A stretch of DNA of 64,000 nucleotides from JBGQOJ01 sp052119585 (GTDB lineage: Bacteria > Pseudomonadota > Alphaproteobacteria > Rhodobacterales > Rhodobacteraceae), in the NCBI RefSeq assembly GCF_052119585.1, contig NZ_JBGQOJ010000001.1, forward strand, positions 1 through 64,000, given 5' to 3'. Both the position numbers and the translations under genes were made by a program. The notes below the pieces were generated by a model. The model saw nothing but the letters and a program-made list of their open reading frames with translations, did no database searches and was not told the DNA's origin. Shown here in pieces: positions 9,087 through 18,071 of the stretch (positions within the stretch are counted from its first letter, which is position 1; the number at the start of each line of letters is the position of its first letter).

Positions 9087-9455
9087 ATGACCGACGCCCG
9101 CCTGACATTCAAAGAAATGTGCGCGAAGTTCGACGTAACGCCGCGCACCCTGCGCTACTATGAATACATCGAACTTCTGACCCCCGAAAAAGAAGGCCGC
9201 AGCCGGTTTTACACCCCGCGCGAATCCGCAAGGATGACCCTTATCCTGCGCGGCCGCAGGTTCGGATTCGGTCTGGAAGAAATCCGTCAGTGGCTGGAGA
9301 TCTACGAAAAGAACGGTGACCGCGCCCAGATGCAGGCCTGGGTCACGCTGGCCGACAGGCAGCTGGCAGAGCTGGCAAACCAGAAGATACAGCTGGAAAA
9401 AACCATCGCCGACCTGCAAAAGTTACGCGACGACACCGCGATTTCCCTGACCTGA
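9087..9455 (+). CDS. MerR-family regulator (first of two paralogues)
   Basis: A 122-residue DNA-binding protein. A winged helix-turn-helix occupies residues 5-75 (FKEMCAKFDVTPRTLRYYE, GRSRFYTPRE), followed by a coiled-coil dimerisation helix at about 85-120. ATG 9087 has TAGGAGC upstream at 9071-9077. No cysteines suited to metal sensing occur, which points to a LiuR-like metabolic regulator of acyl-CoA use. It is divergent from the thioesterase operon and 215 bases before a close paralogue. Confidence 0.9.
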   Translation: MTDARLTFKEMCAKFDVTPRTLRYYEYIELLTPEKEGRSRFYTPRESARMTLILRGRRFGFGLEEIRQWLEIYEKNGDRAQMQAWVTLADRQLAELANQKIQLEKTIADLQKLRDDTAISLT

Positions 9456-9586
9456 CGCCCCCCGGATCAGGGGTTTTACACCCCAGCGACAGGCACGGGA
9501 TCAGACCGTTTCCTCAATAAAATTGCGCATACCCTAGCGTCAACTTTCCGAAGATTTCGCGAAGGCCGAAATGACGTCACGTTACA

Positions 9587-9602
9587 TTTACGTTAACGTC
9601 AA
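9587..9602. promoter_or_regulatory. Palindromic operator, MerR/LiuR-like
   Basis: TTTACGTTAACGTCAA is a 16-bp palindrome with a single mismatch, centred about 75 bases upstream of the second MerR gene. It resembles the ACGTTAACGT-core sites predicted for LiuR-type MerR regulators of fatty-acid and branched-chain amino-acid catabolism (recalled, not searched). A further GACGTCAC lies at 9573-9580. It is probably the autoregulatory site of the regulator and the oxidation operon behind it. Confidence 0.55.
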
Positions 9603-9670
9603 CTGTTCTTGTAGGGTAGCCACAGAATCCGCATCTGAAGGTCAGAACAGTGAACATCAAGGACTTGATA

Positions 9671-10072
9671 ATGTCTGATCACCAAATGACCATCCGCGAG
9701 ATGTGCGAGGCGTTCGACGTCACGCCGCGCACCTTGCGATTCTACGAGGCGAAGGAACTGTTGTTCCCGGTCCGCGATGGACAGAAGCGGCTCTTCACCA
9801 AACGCGATCGCGCGCGGTTGAAACTGATCCTGCGCGGCAAGCGCTTCGGCTTCAGCCTCGAAGACATCCGCCAGTTGCTGGACCTGTATGACATGGGCGA
9901 CCAGCAACTGACCCAGCTGGTCCAGACCTATGCCGTCGGGCAAACCCGTCTGGCGGACATGGAACGCCAGCACACAGAGCTGGGCGAGGCGATCGGCGAT
10001 CTTAAGGAACAACTGGCCTGGGCCGGGCAAACGCTCGCCTCGCTGCAACAGCAGAACAAGGCCGCCAGCTAA
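9671..10072 (+). CDS. MerR-family regulator heading the fatty-acid oxidation cluster
   Basis: A 133-residue MerR regulator with an N-terminal winged helix-turn-helix (MTIREMCEAFDVTPRTLRFYE, split as REMCEAFDVTPRTLRFYE at 9-26). A long C-terminal coiled coil rich in Gln, Glu and Leu follows at about 85-130. ATG 9671 is preferred over GTG 9650 because AAGGAC lies six bases before it. It is about half identical by eye to the MerR protein at 9087. It precedes the acyl-CoA dehydrogenase gene by 21 bases, so it likely controls beta-oxidation and itself. Confidence 0.9.
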   Translation: MSDHQMTIREMCEAFDVTPRTLRFYEAKELLFPVRDGQKRLFTKRDRARLKLILRGKRFGFSLEDIRQLLDLYDMGDQQLTQLVQTYAVGQTRLADMERQHTELGEAIGDLKEQLAWAGQTLASLQQQNKAAS

Positions 10073-10093
10073 GACCGGAACAGGGAGTTACCG

Positions 10094-11872
10094 ATGCCAT
10101 CCTACACCGCCCCCGTCAAAGACATGCAGTTCCTGCTGCACGAGGTCCTCAATGTCACAACCTCGGGCACACCGGGCTATGACGAACTGGAACGCGACTT
10201 TACCGCCGCCGTTCTGGAAGAGGCGGGAAAAGTGTCGCGCGACGTGCTGGCCCCGCTGAACGCGGTGGGCGACGTTCAGGGGTGCCGTCTGGAAAACGGT
10301 GTCGTCACCACGCCCGACGGGTTCAAAGAGGCCTTCGCCCTGATGAAGGACGGCGGCTGGACCGCGCTGGACTGCGACCCCGAGTATGGCGGTCAGGGCA
10401 TGCCTTATGTGCTGGCAACGGCGGTGGGCGAGATGTTCGTCAGCGCCAATATGGCCTTCAACATGTATCAGGGCCTGACCCACGGCGCCTATTCGGCAAT
10501 CCATGCCCACGGGACGGACGCGCAAAAGCAAACCTACCTGCCCAAAATGGTCACCTGTGAATGGACCGGCACGATGAACCTGACCGAGCCGCATTGCGGC
10601 ACCGATCTGGGGCTGATGCGCACAAAGGCCGAACCGCAGGACGACGGAACCTACAAGATCACCGGGCAAAAGATCTTTATCTCTGCCGGTGACCACGACA
10701 TGGCCGACAATGTAATCCACCTTGTGCTGGCCAAAATTCCGGGCGGCCCCGAGGGGATCAAGGGTGTGTCGCTGTTCATCGTGCCAAAGGTCATGGTCAA
10801 GGACGACGGCAGCCTCGGCGCCCGCAACGCGGTCTCTGTTGGCAAGATCGAAGAGAAAATGGGCATTCACGGCAACGCCACCTGCGTGATGAACTACGAT
10901 GGCGCGACCGGCACCCTGATCGGCGAGGCCCATAAGGGCATGCGCGCCATGTTCACCATGATGAACGAGGCCCGCATCGGCGTCGGCCTTCAGGGCTATG
11001 CACAGGCCGAAGCCGCCTATCAGAACGCGGTGATCTACGCCAAGGACCGGCTTCAGGGCCGTGCCGTCACCGGCCCCGAAAACCCGACCGGTCCCGCTGA
11101 TCCGCTGATCGTGCACCCCGACATCCGCCGCAACCTGATGGACCAGAAATCCTTTGTCGAAGGCGCGCGCGCCTTTGTCTTCTGGGGCGCCAGCCTGATC
11201 GACCGCGTGCACCGTGCCGACGACAAGGCCGCCGATGGCCTGATCTCGCTGATGACCCCTGTCATCAAGGGCTTTCTGACCGACAAGGGCTTTGAAACCG
11301 CGATCAGCGCCCAGCAGGTCTATGGCGGCCACGGCTATATCGAGGAATGGGGCATGTCCCAATTCGCCCGCGACGCCCGTATCGCCATGATCTACGAAGG
11401 CGCCAACGGCGTGCAGGCGCTGGACCTTGTGGGTCGCAAACTGGCGCAGGACGGCGGCAAGCATGTGATGGCCTTCTTTGACATGGTGAAAACCTACATC
11501 AAGGAAAACGAGGACCACGAAGAGCTGAACCGGCACTTCCTGACCCCGCTGAAATCCGCGTCCAAAGATCTACAGGCGGCGGGCATGTATTTCATGCAGA
11601 ACGGCGTGAAAAACCCGAACAACGCACTGTCCGGTTCCTATGACTTCATGCACATGATGGGCCATGTCTGCCTTGGGCTGATGTGGGCGCGGATGGCAAA
11701 GGCCAGCTTTGATGCGCTGGCAAACGGCACGGCCGACGCCGAATTCTACACAACCAAGATCGCGACCGGCAAATATTACACGGCGCGGCAGCTTCCTGCG
11801 ACGGCGATGCACCTGACCCGGATCCAGACAGGTGCCGATACGGTCATGGCGCTGGACGCCGCATCGTTCTAG
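10094..11872 (+). CDS. Acyl-CoA dehydrogenase with extended C-terminus (FadE2/DmdC-like)
   Basis: A 592-residue flavoprotein that introduces the 2,3 double bond in acyl-CoA. The long form with an N-terminal helical cap and extra C-terminal domain is shared with DmdC (methylmercaptopropionyl-CoA dehydrogenase). NLTEPHCGTDLG near residue 160 is the FAD/substrate signature, and QVYGGHGYIEEWGMSQFARD and IYEGANGVQALDL near 410-445 carry the catalytic glutamate. GGGAGTT precedes ATG 10094. Its place in a beta-oxidation cluster favours fatty acyl substrates; a DMSP-derived substrate cannot be excluded. Confidence 0.93.
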   Translation: MPSYTAPVKDMQFLLHEVLNVTTSGTPGYDELERDFTAAVLEEAGKVSRDVLAPLNAVGDVQGCRLENGVVTTPDGFKEAFALMKDGGWTALDCDPEYGGQGMPYVLATAVGEMFVSANMAFNMYQGLTHGAYSAIHAHGTDAQKQTYLPKMVTCEWTGTMNLTEPHCGTDLGLMRTKAEPQDDGTYKITGQKIFISAGDHDMADNVIHLVLAKIPGGPEGIKGVSLFIVPKVMVKDDGSLGARNAVSVGKIEEKMGIHGNATCVMNYDGATGTLIGEAHKGMRAMFTMMNEARIGVGLQGYAQAEAAYQNAVIYAKDRLQGRAVTGPENPTGPADPLIVHPDIRRNLMDQKSFVEGARAFVFWGASLIDRVHRADDKAADGLISLMTPVIKGFLTDKGFETAISAQQVYGGHGYIEEWGMSQFARDARIAMIYEGANGVQALDLVGRKLAQDGGKHVMAFFDMVKTYIKENEDHEELNRHFLTPLKSASKDLQAAGMYFMQNGVKNPNNALSGSYDFMHMMGHVCLGLMWARMAKASFDALANGTADAEFYTTKIATGKYYTARQLPATAMHLTRIQTGADTVMALDAASF

Positions 11873-11924
11873 GCTCACCCGGCGCGCGGCACACCCGCGC
11901 GTCGCATCACCTGTAGGAGGATAA

Positions 11925-12137
11925 ATGCCCAAACGCCTGCGTATGACCCGCCGCTTTCCCGTGTCGATGACAAACGACGCCTACCGGAAACTTCAGGCCT
12001 TCGCGGGTCAGGCCGGGATCACACAAGACGAAGCGCTGGTGTTCCTGTTCGAGAACTTCAACAGCATCACCAACGAGGACACGCTGCCGCACCGCCTGAC
12101 CCTGTTCAAGGCAGAGCTTGCGGACCGAAAGAAATGA
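11925..12137 (+). CDS. Small ribbon-helix-helix-like protein
   Basis: A 70-residue basic protein with a strong ribosome-binding site (AGGAGG at 11913-11918). The layout RFPVSMTNDAYRKLQAF, then AGITQDEALVFLFENF, matches a beta-strand followed by two helices, as in CopG/Arc ribbon-helix-helix repressors. No antitoxin or toxin partner is adjacent. It sits between acyl-CoA dehydrogenase and GST genes, so it may be a small regulator of the cluster. The fold call is by pattern only. Confidence 0.75.
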   Translation: MPKRLRMTRRFPVSMTNDAYRKLQAFAGQAGITQDEALVFLFENFNSITNEDTLPHRLTLFKAELADRKK

Positions 12138-12163
12138 CGGATGGGGCGCGACGCCTTCGGCGA

Positions 12164-12365
12164 GAGTATTTTTGCCGAGAAGATGAACAAGTCGCGCCCC
12201 GTCATCCGGCCCCTGCAAGGTCACATCGAACCGGGCGGAACAACGGGGCGTCTCCTCGGGCGGTCATCGGCTCTCCAGCCTGTACCGCACCCGCGACACT
12301 GGCGCGTTAAGGTTAACGCCCGGTTACAAAAATAGGTTTTGCCATTCTTCTCGGCAAAAATACTC
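12164..12365. repeat. Two inverted copies of an intergenic repeat enclosing 162 bases
   Basis: GAGTATTTTTGCCGAGAAGA (12164-12183) recurs as an exact 20-base reverse complement at 12346-12365. The first copy is preceded by the small hairpin CGCCTTCGGCG. The enclosed stretch has a short palindrome GCGTTAAGGTTAACGC at 12304-12319 and no convincing gene. With its flanks this is the 272-base gap between the RHH-like gene and the GST gene. Confidence 0.8.
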
Positions 12366-12409
12366 AAATGCCCGACCAATCACGGGCGCATCTTCGGGAT
12401 GAGGCGCAT

Positions 12410-13045
12410 ATGACCATCAAACTGTATTGCTTCGGCGAAAGCGGCAACGCCTATAAGGCAGCCCTGACCCTGACCCTGACCGGCATGGAATGGGAGCCAG
12501 TCTTTGTAGACTTTTTCAACGGCGAGACCCGCACCCCCGAGTTCCGCGCGCTGAACGTCATGGGCGAGGTGCCGGTCATGGTCGACGGCGATGTCACGCT
12601 GTCACAATCGGGCATGATTCAGGATTACGCCGCGTCCAAAACCGGCAAGCTGGGCGGGCGTAGTGCGAACGAGCGTCGCGACATTCTGCGCTGGGTGCTG
12701 TGGGACAACCACAAGCTTAGCGGCGTGGCGGGGATGACCCGTTTCCTGATGAATTTCATGCCAGAGGACAAGCGCCCGGCAGAGGTCATCGCCTTCAATC
12801 AGGGGCGGCTTCAGGCCAGCTACGGCGTTCTGAATGCAGCCCTCGAAGGGCGCGACTGGTTGGTGGGCGATGCGATCACCATCGCCGACGTGGCCTGTTG
12901 CGGCTATCTGTTCTACCCCGAGCCCTTTGGTTTCGACCGCAAGGACTGGCCCAATGTCGACCGCTGGCTGGACAACATCGCCGCCACCCCCGGTTGGAAA
13001 CACCCCTATGATCTGATGCCCGGATCGCCCGCCGACCGCGCCTGA
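12410..13045 (+). CDS. Glutathione S-transferase family protein
   Basis: A 211-residue protein with an N-terminal thioredoxin-like domain (MTIKLYCFGESGNAYKAAL; cis-Pro motif GEVPVMVDG near 55) and a C-terminal helical domain with GDAITIADVACCGYLF near 155. ATG 12410 has ATGAGG upstream. The S-glutathionylation residue may be Ser or Tyr near position 6-11. It lies between two genes of fatty-acid oxidation, so it may deal with reactive enoyl or aldehyde products; that is inference. Confidence 0.92.
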   Translation: MTIKLYCFGESGNAYKAALTLTLTGMEWEPVFVDFFNGETRTPEFRALNVMGEVPVMVDGDVTLSQSGMIQDYAASKTGKLGGRSANERRDILRWVLWDNHKLSGVAGMTRFLMNFMPEDKRPAEVIAFNQGRLQASYGVLNAALEGRDWLVGDAITIADVACCGYLFYPEPFGFDRKDWPNVDRWLDNIAATPGWKHPYDLMPGSPADRA

Positions 13046-13056
13046 AGGAGACCATG

Positions 13057-14268
13057 ATGACCGAAGCCTATATTTACGACGCTGTGCGCTCTCCGCGTGG
13101 CAAGGGCCGCCCCGACGGAAGCTTGCACGAGGTGACCAGCGCGCGCCTGTCCGCCCAGATGCTGAACGCGGTCAAGGACCGCAACAACCTGACCGGCCAC
13201 GCGGTCGAGGATGTCATTTGGGGCAACGTCACGCAGGTCGGCGAACAGGGCGGCTGCCTTGCGCGGACCGCCGTTCTGGCCTCTGACCTTGACCAATCCA
13301 TTCCCGGCCTTGCGATCAACCGCTTTTGTGCCAGCGGGATGGAGGCGGTGAACATCGCCGCCAACCAGATCCGGGGTGGCGCGGGCATGGCCTATATCGC
13401 GGGCGGCGTCGAAATGATGGGCCGCGTCGCCATGGGGTCTGACGGGGCGGCGATTGCGGTCGATCCCTCGATCGCGATGAACACCTATTTCGTGCCGCAG
13501 GGCATCTCCGCCGATCTTATCGCCACCGAATACGGGTTCACCCGCGATGATGCCGACGCGCTTGCCGTCGAAAGCCAGCGCCGCGCCAAGGCCGCGTGGG
13601 ACGACAACCGCTTTGCCCGGTCCATCGTCACCGTGCGCGACATCAACGGGCTGGTCATTCTGGACCATGACGAATTCATGCGCCCCCAGACCGACATGCA
13701 GTCGCTGGGCGCGTTGAAGGCCTCGTTCAAGGATATGGGCGAGGTCATGCCCGGCTTCGACAAGATCGCGCTGATGAAATACCCGCATCTGGAGCGGATC
13801 AACCACATCCATCACGCCGGCAACTCGTCGGGCATCGTCGACGGGTCCGCCGCCGTGCTGATCGGCAACAAGGAATTCGGCGAGAAATACGGGCTGACGC
13901 CCCGCGCCCGCATCCGCGCCACCGCAAAGATCGGCACCGATCCGACGATCATGCTGACCGGCCCCGTGCCGGTGACCGAAAAGATCCTGAAGGATCACGG
14001 CATGGCGATTTCGGACATCGACCTGTTCGAGGTGAACGAGGCCTTCGCCTCGGTCGTGCTGCGCTTTATGCAGGCGTTCGATGTCGACGCCTCGAAGGTC
14101 AACGTCAACGGCGGATCCATCGCAATGGGCCACCCCTTGGGCGCGACCGGCGCGATGATCATCGGCACATTGCTGGACGAGCTGGAACGCACCGGCAAGG
14201 GCGTCGGTCTTGCCACGCTTTGCATCGCCTCCGGCATGGGTGCCGCCACCATCATCGAGAGGGTCTGA
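13057..14268 (+). CDS. Acetyl-CoA C-acyltransferase (beta-ketothiolase)
   Basis: A 403-residue thiolase that cleaves 3-ketoacyl-CoA in the last step of beta-oxidation. The nucleophilic cysteine lies in NRFCASGMEAV near residue 88. The histidine lies in GGSIAMGHPLGATGA near 355 and the second cysteine in ATLCIASGMGAA near 388. Two ATGs stand in tandem at 13054 and 13057; the second has the better spacing to AAGGAG (13045-13050). It follows the GST gene by 11 bases and precedes the FadJ-type gene, giving a complete beta-oxidation set. Confidence 0.95.
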   Translation: MTEAYIYDAVRSPRGKGRPDGSLHEVTSARLSAQMLNAVKDRNNLTGHAVEDVIWGNVTQVGEQGGCLARTAVLASDLDQSIPGLAINRFCASGMEAVNIAANQIRGGAGMAYIAGGVEMMGRVAMGSDGAAIAVDPSIAMNTYFVPQGISADLIATEYGFTRDDADALAVESQRRAKAAWDDNRFARSIVTVRDINGLVILDHDEFMRPQTDMQSLGALKASFKDMGEVMPGFDKIALMKYPHLERINHIHHAGNSSGIVDGSAAVLIGNKEFGEKYGLTPRARIRATAKIGTDPTIMLTGPVPVTEKILKDHGMAISDIDLFEVNEAFASVVLRFMQAFDVDASKVNVNGGSIAMGHPLGATGAMIIGTLLDELERTGKGVGLATLCIASGMGAATIIERV

Positions 14269-14377
14269 TGCCACGGGTTGCCACGCGCGACACCCGCGCC
14301 CCTGACCCGCATGGTTTGTGCATGGTTTCTGCATCCGCTGTGCCCCCCGTTTTGACCCTGTTTCTGGGAGAGCCCGA

Positions 14378-16585
14378 ATGACCGATTTCACTTACGCAGT
14401 AGACGCCGACGGCGTCGCCACGATCACCTGGGATACCGTCGGAAAATCCATGAACGTGATGAACCAGCAGGGGTTCATCGATCTTGACGCGATGATCGAC
14501 GCCGCCCTTGCCGATGACGCCGTGAAGGGCGTTGTCATCACCTCGGGCAAGCCGGGCAGCTTTGCCGGAGGCATGGACCTGAACATCATCGCAAAGATGA
14601 AGGATGCCGCAGGCGACACCCCCGCCAAGGGCGTGTTCGAGGGCGTCATGGGCATGCATGCGATCCTGCGCAAGATCGAACGCGCGGGCATGGACCCCAA
14701 GACCAACAAGGGCGGAAAACCGATCGCCGCCGCCCTGCCCGGCACCGCCCTTGGCATCGGTCTGGAAATCCCGCTGGCCTGCCACCGGATCTTTGCCGCC
14801 GACAACCCCAAGGCCAAGATCGGCCTGCCCGAGATCATGGTCGGCATCTTTCCGGGCGCGGGCGGCACAACCCGTCTGGTGCGCAAGTTGGGCGCGATGA
14901 TGGCTTCGCCGCTGCTGCTGGAGGGTAAGCTGAACGACCCGCAAGGCGCCAAGCGTGCGGGTGTCGTGGACGAGGTTGTGCCCGCCGATGAATTGCTTGC
15001 AAAAGCAAAGGCTTGGGTGCTGACAGCCACCGACGCCGACATCCTGAAGCCCTGGGATGCCAAGGGCTATAAAATGCCCGGCGGCGCGCCGTATCACCCC
15101 GCCGGTTTCATGACCTTTGTCGGCGCCTCTGCCATGGTCAACGCCAAGACGATGGGCGTCTATCCTGCGGCCAAGGCGCTTTTGTCGGCGGTCTACGAAG
15201 GGGCCTTGGTGCCCTTCGATACCGCGCTGAAAATCGAGGCGCGCTGGTTCACCAATGTCCTGATGAACCCCTCCTCGGCTGCGATGATCCGCAGCCTGTT
15301 CATCAACAAGGAAGCGCTGGAAAAAGGGGCGGTGCGCCCCGCCGGTGTGCCCGATCAAAAGGTCACAAAGGTGGGCGTTCTGGGCGCGGGCATGATGGGC
15401 GCGGGGATCGCGCTGGTGTCTGCCCTTGCCGGGATCGAAGTCGTGCTGCTGGACCAGCAGCAACAGGCGGCAGACAAGGGCAAAGCCTATAGCGCCGACT
15501 ATATGGACAAGGGCATTGCGCGCAAGAAAGCCACGCCAGAGAAAAAGGAACAGCTGCTGTCGCTGATCACCGCCACCACCGATTACAAAGCGCTCATGGG
15601 CTGCGACCTGATCGTCGAAGCGGTGTTCGAGGATCTGGCCATCAAGGCGGACGTCACTAAAAAGGTTGAGGAAGTCGTCGGGCCGGACTGCATCTTTGCC
15701 TCCAACACCTCGACCCTGCCGATCAGCGAACTGGCCCGCGCCAGCGCGCGCCCCGAACAGTTCATCGGCATCCATTTCTTCAGCCCCGTGGACAAGATGA
15801 TGCTGGTCGAGATCATCAAGGGCAAGCAGACAGGCGACCGCGCCACCGCCAAGGCGCTGGATTTCGTGCGCCAGATCCGCAAAACCCCGATCGTGGTCAA
15901 TGACGCGCGGTTCTTCTATGCCAACCGGTGTATCATCCCCTACATCAACGAAGGCATCCGTATGGTGAAAGAGGGCGTTGCCCCCGCCCTGATCGAGAAC
16001 GCGGCAAAGCTGGTCGGTATGCCCCTTGGCCCGCTGCAACTGGTGGACGAAACCAGTGTCGATCTGGGCGTCAAGATCGCAAAGGCGACCAAGGCCGCGA
16101 TGGGCGACGCCTATCCCGATGCAGAGGTGGACGAGGTGCTGTTCTGGATGTTCGAACAGGGCCGTCTGGGCCGCAAGTCCAAGTCCGGCTTTTACGCCTA
16201 TGACGATGCGGGTAAACGGACCGGCCTGTGGGACGGTCTTGCGGCGCAATACCCTGTGGCCAAGGACCAACCCGATCTGACGACCGTCCAGCACCGCCTG
16301 TTGTTCGCGCAGGTGCTAGAGGCTGTGCGGGCGCTGGAAGACGGTGTTCTGATGGACATCCGCGAGGGCGACGTGGGCGCCATTCTGGGCTGGGGCTTTG
16401 CGCCCTGGTCCGGCGGGCCGTTCTCGTGGCTGGATATCATCGGCGCCGCGCAGGCGGCAGACCTTTGCGACGGGCTGACAAAGACCTGCGGCGCACGGTT
16501 CACAACCCCGGCCCTGCTGCGCGAGATGGCGCAAAAGGGCCAGTCGTTCTTCGGGCGGTTTTCGGATCAAACCGTCGCTGCGTAA
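14378..16585 (+). CDS. fadJ: Enoyl-CoA hydratase / 3-hydroxyacyl-CoA dehydrogenase (FadJ/FadB-type)
   Basis: A 735-residue bifunctional protein performing hydration and NAD-dependent oxidation of enoyl-CoA. The N-terminal crotonase domain (1-190) has GKPGSFAGGMDL and a GIGLEIPLACHRI oxyanion segment. The NAD-binding Rossmann motif GVLGAGMMGAGIA lies near 327-339, and the dehydrogenase C-terminal domain has FFSPVDKM with its catalytic histidine and NRCIIPYINEG. ATG 14378 follows GGGAGAG. The upstream extension to 14318 is rejected. It forms the alpha subunit to the thiolase just upstream. Its last 19 bases overlap the convergent Hint gene. Confidence 0.94.
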   Translation: MTDFTYAVDADGVATITWDTVGKSMNVMNQQGFIDLDAMIDAALADDAVKGVVITSGKPGSFAGGMDLNIIAKMKDAAGDTPAKGVFEGVMGMHAILRKIERAGMDPKTNKGGKPIAAALPGTALGIGLEIPLACHRIFAADNPKAKIGLPEIMVGIFPGAGGTTRLVRKLGAMMASPLLLEGKLNDPQGAKRAGVVDEVVPADELLAKAKAWVLTATDADILKPWDAKGYKMPGGAPYHPAGFMTFVGASAMVNAKTMGVYPAAKALLSAVYEGALVPFDTALKIEARWFTNVLMNPSSAAMIRSLFINKEALEKGAVRPAGVPDQKVTKVGVLGAGMMGAGIALVSALAGIEVVLLDQQQQAADKGKAYSADYMDKGIARKKATPEKKEQLLSLITATTDYKALMGCDLIVEAVFEDLAIKADVTKKVEEVVGPDCIFASNTSTLPISELARASARPEQFIGIHFFSPVDKMMLVEIIKGKQTGDRATAKALDFVRQIRKTPIVVNDARFFYANRCIIPYINEGIRMVKEGVAPALIENAAKLVGMPLGPLQLVDETSVDLGVKIAKATKAAMGDAYPDAEVDEVLFWMFEQGRLGRKSKSGFYAYDDAGKRTGLWDGLAAQYPVAKDQPDLTTVQHRLLFAQVLEAVRALEDGVLMDIREGDVGAILGWGFAPWSGGPFSWLDIIGAAQAADLCDGLTKTCGARFTTPALLREMAQKGQSFFGRFSDQTVAA

Positions 16586-17235
16586 AGATCGCGGCCAAGC
16601 GTGGTGGTTTTGCCCATCACGCTTGCCTCTATCTCGGCCAGACAGCCAATAAACTGCGTCGCCAGCTTTTTCGACATGGGGCGGTAGGGGCTGGCGGGCA
16701 GATCGTTCAGCAGGCAAACATCGACCGCGCCGGCGGCAGGCGTGAAGAACATCGCGCCAAAGCTGGAAAACACGACCTGATCCGTGGCAAAATGCAGCGT
16801 GGTCACCGAAACGGGCGCATGCGGTTGAACGCGGTGGATGCCACGATACCCGTCCAAAGACAGGGCCGGCACAAGCACAAAGGCATCCCCCGATATGTCT
16901 TCGGCCACATCGGATTCGATCATCACGATCTGTTCAGGCAGCAAAAGCATGACATCGGAATTGCCCAATGCGCCGACGGGAACCTCCAGCGGCCAAAGGA
17001 TCTGCGGACAAGGGCCCTTGCCATTCCACAGGTTGCTGCGCGTCACCTGACGCACCTCTTGCATCCCGCCATCAAGGGTCGAAACCCGATCCCCGACAGA
17101 AATCGTATCAATGTCCCGCCACCCGATCGCACCAGCGACCTTGGTGCCCGACACCATGCCCGTCTCAAGGCCACCATCAAATTTTACGCCCGTCGCAATT
17201 TTTTCGACCCGCGCGGACATGTTGAATCTGAACAT
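16567..17235 (-). CDS. Stand-alone Hint-domain protein
   Basis: A 222-residue protein dominated by a Hedgehog/intein-type Hint fold. The segment GMVSGTKVAGAIGWRDIDTI (about 27-46) with VGDRVSTLDGG matches the opening of Rhodobacteraceae Hint proteins, where the first residue after Gly is usually Cys, Phe or Ser. Here the splice-active cysteine is absent at that place, so self-cleavage is doubtful. There is no extein or adhesin part. Start at 17235 or ATG 17220. Its role is unknown, and it overlaps the end of fadJ by 19 bases. Confidence 0.8.
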   Translation of the reverse strand: MFRFNMSARVEKIATGVKFDGGLETGMVSGTKVAGAIGWRDIDTISVGDRVSTLDGGMQEVRQVTRSNLWNGKGPCPQILWPLEVPVGALGNSDVMLLLPEQIVMIESDVAEDISGDAFVLVPALSLDGYRGIHRVQPHAPVSVTTLHFATDQVVFSSFGAMFFTPAAGAVDVCLLNDLPASPYRPMSKKLATQFIGCLAEIEASVMGKTTTLGRDLYAATV

Positions 17236-17417
17236 CCTGAAATTCCCTATCGACGCTGTTTCGCGTTGCTTCCCCTAGTCAGGTTCAACAAGTGGGATAA
17301 CCGTGCCAAGACTTTGCTTGGTCTGCGGCGAAAATAAGGCAGAATTTCGACCTTGGGTGGAATGTTCAACGAATTCGTAAATTCGGCAGGCTCTGGAAAC
17401 AGTCGCGCGGGTTTTCG

Positions 17418-18071
17418 TCAGGACGCAAACCGGTATCCAAAGCGCGCGATGTCCTTTGCGCATAGTTCCGCAACCAGCTGCGAATCATCCCCGGAGTAAT
17501 AGACCGCATAATCCCGGTTGCGCTGCGTGGCGTTCGCGCGTGGGATTTCGCCAAGGGAAAACCCCAGATGGGCCTCCAGGGGGGCGATATCCTCTGCCAG
17601 ATGCTCCAGCCGGATGAAAAGGTCGCATCGCGCGTTTCCTTTGGTATCCGTCACATGATCCAGATAGGACGCCGCAGCCAGCGAGGCCTTGGTGTGGTCG
17701 TGGTGCAGAAAGTCGCTGAAGCCATGCGCCTTGGCGATCTCGATGGCCGGATGGTCGAATTTCTGCGCTTTCAGCCAGTGGTAATAGCTGACCATGCGAT
17801 CCCAGGGATTGCGAACCAGCGTAAAGATAAAGAAATCCTGAACATCCCCCTCGTCCACGATGCCGTCAATGTCGGTCAGGCGCGAATGTTTCCACAGGCG
17901 GCCAGCGGGCTGCAATGCCTTCAACCGATTGCGGCGTTTGCGGGCCTTCGGTGTATCGCCGATCAAAATATCGTCCTTCATCGCCCGCGCCTCTAGCGCC
18001 AGCGACAAGGCCGTGCCGCCCGTCTTGGGAATATGGACAAAGATGTAGCGGCGGCCGCGCGAAATGATCAT
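17418..18071 (-). CDS. Sulfotransferase family 2 protein
   Basis: A 217-residue PAPS-dependent sulfotransferase. The 5'-phosphosulfate loop HIPKTGGTAL lies at about 13-22, and the 3'-phosphate site FTLVRNPWDRMVSYYHW near 83-99. Such enzymes in marine alphaproteobacteria sulfate lipids or surface glycans; the acceptor is unknown. No signal peptide is seen. The start overlaps the stop of the EamA exporter gene upstream by ATGA, so the two are co-translated and may be linked in function. Confidence 0.9.
   Translation of the reverse strand: MIISRGRRYIFVHIPKTGGTALSLALEARAMKDDILIGDTPKARKRRNRLKALQPAGRLWKHSRLTDIDGIVDEGDVQDFFIFTLVRNPWDRMVSYYHWLKAQKFDHPAIEIAKAHGFSDFLHHDHTKASLAAASYLDHVTDTKGNARCDLFIRLEHLAEDIAPLEAHLGFSLGEIPRANATQRNRDYAVYYSGDDSQLVAELCAKDIARFGYRFAS

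Noticed and set aside
12141..12335. Possible 64-codon gene between the RHH-like gene and the GST gene
   Set aside because: It runs through one arm of the intergenic repeat, has no good ribosome-binding site and no coding-like composition.
14252..16294. Open frame of 680 codons on the minus strand over fadJ
   Set aside because: Antisense shadow of a clear FadJ-type enzyme; no ribosome-binding site or domain.
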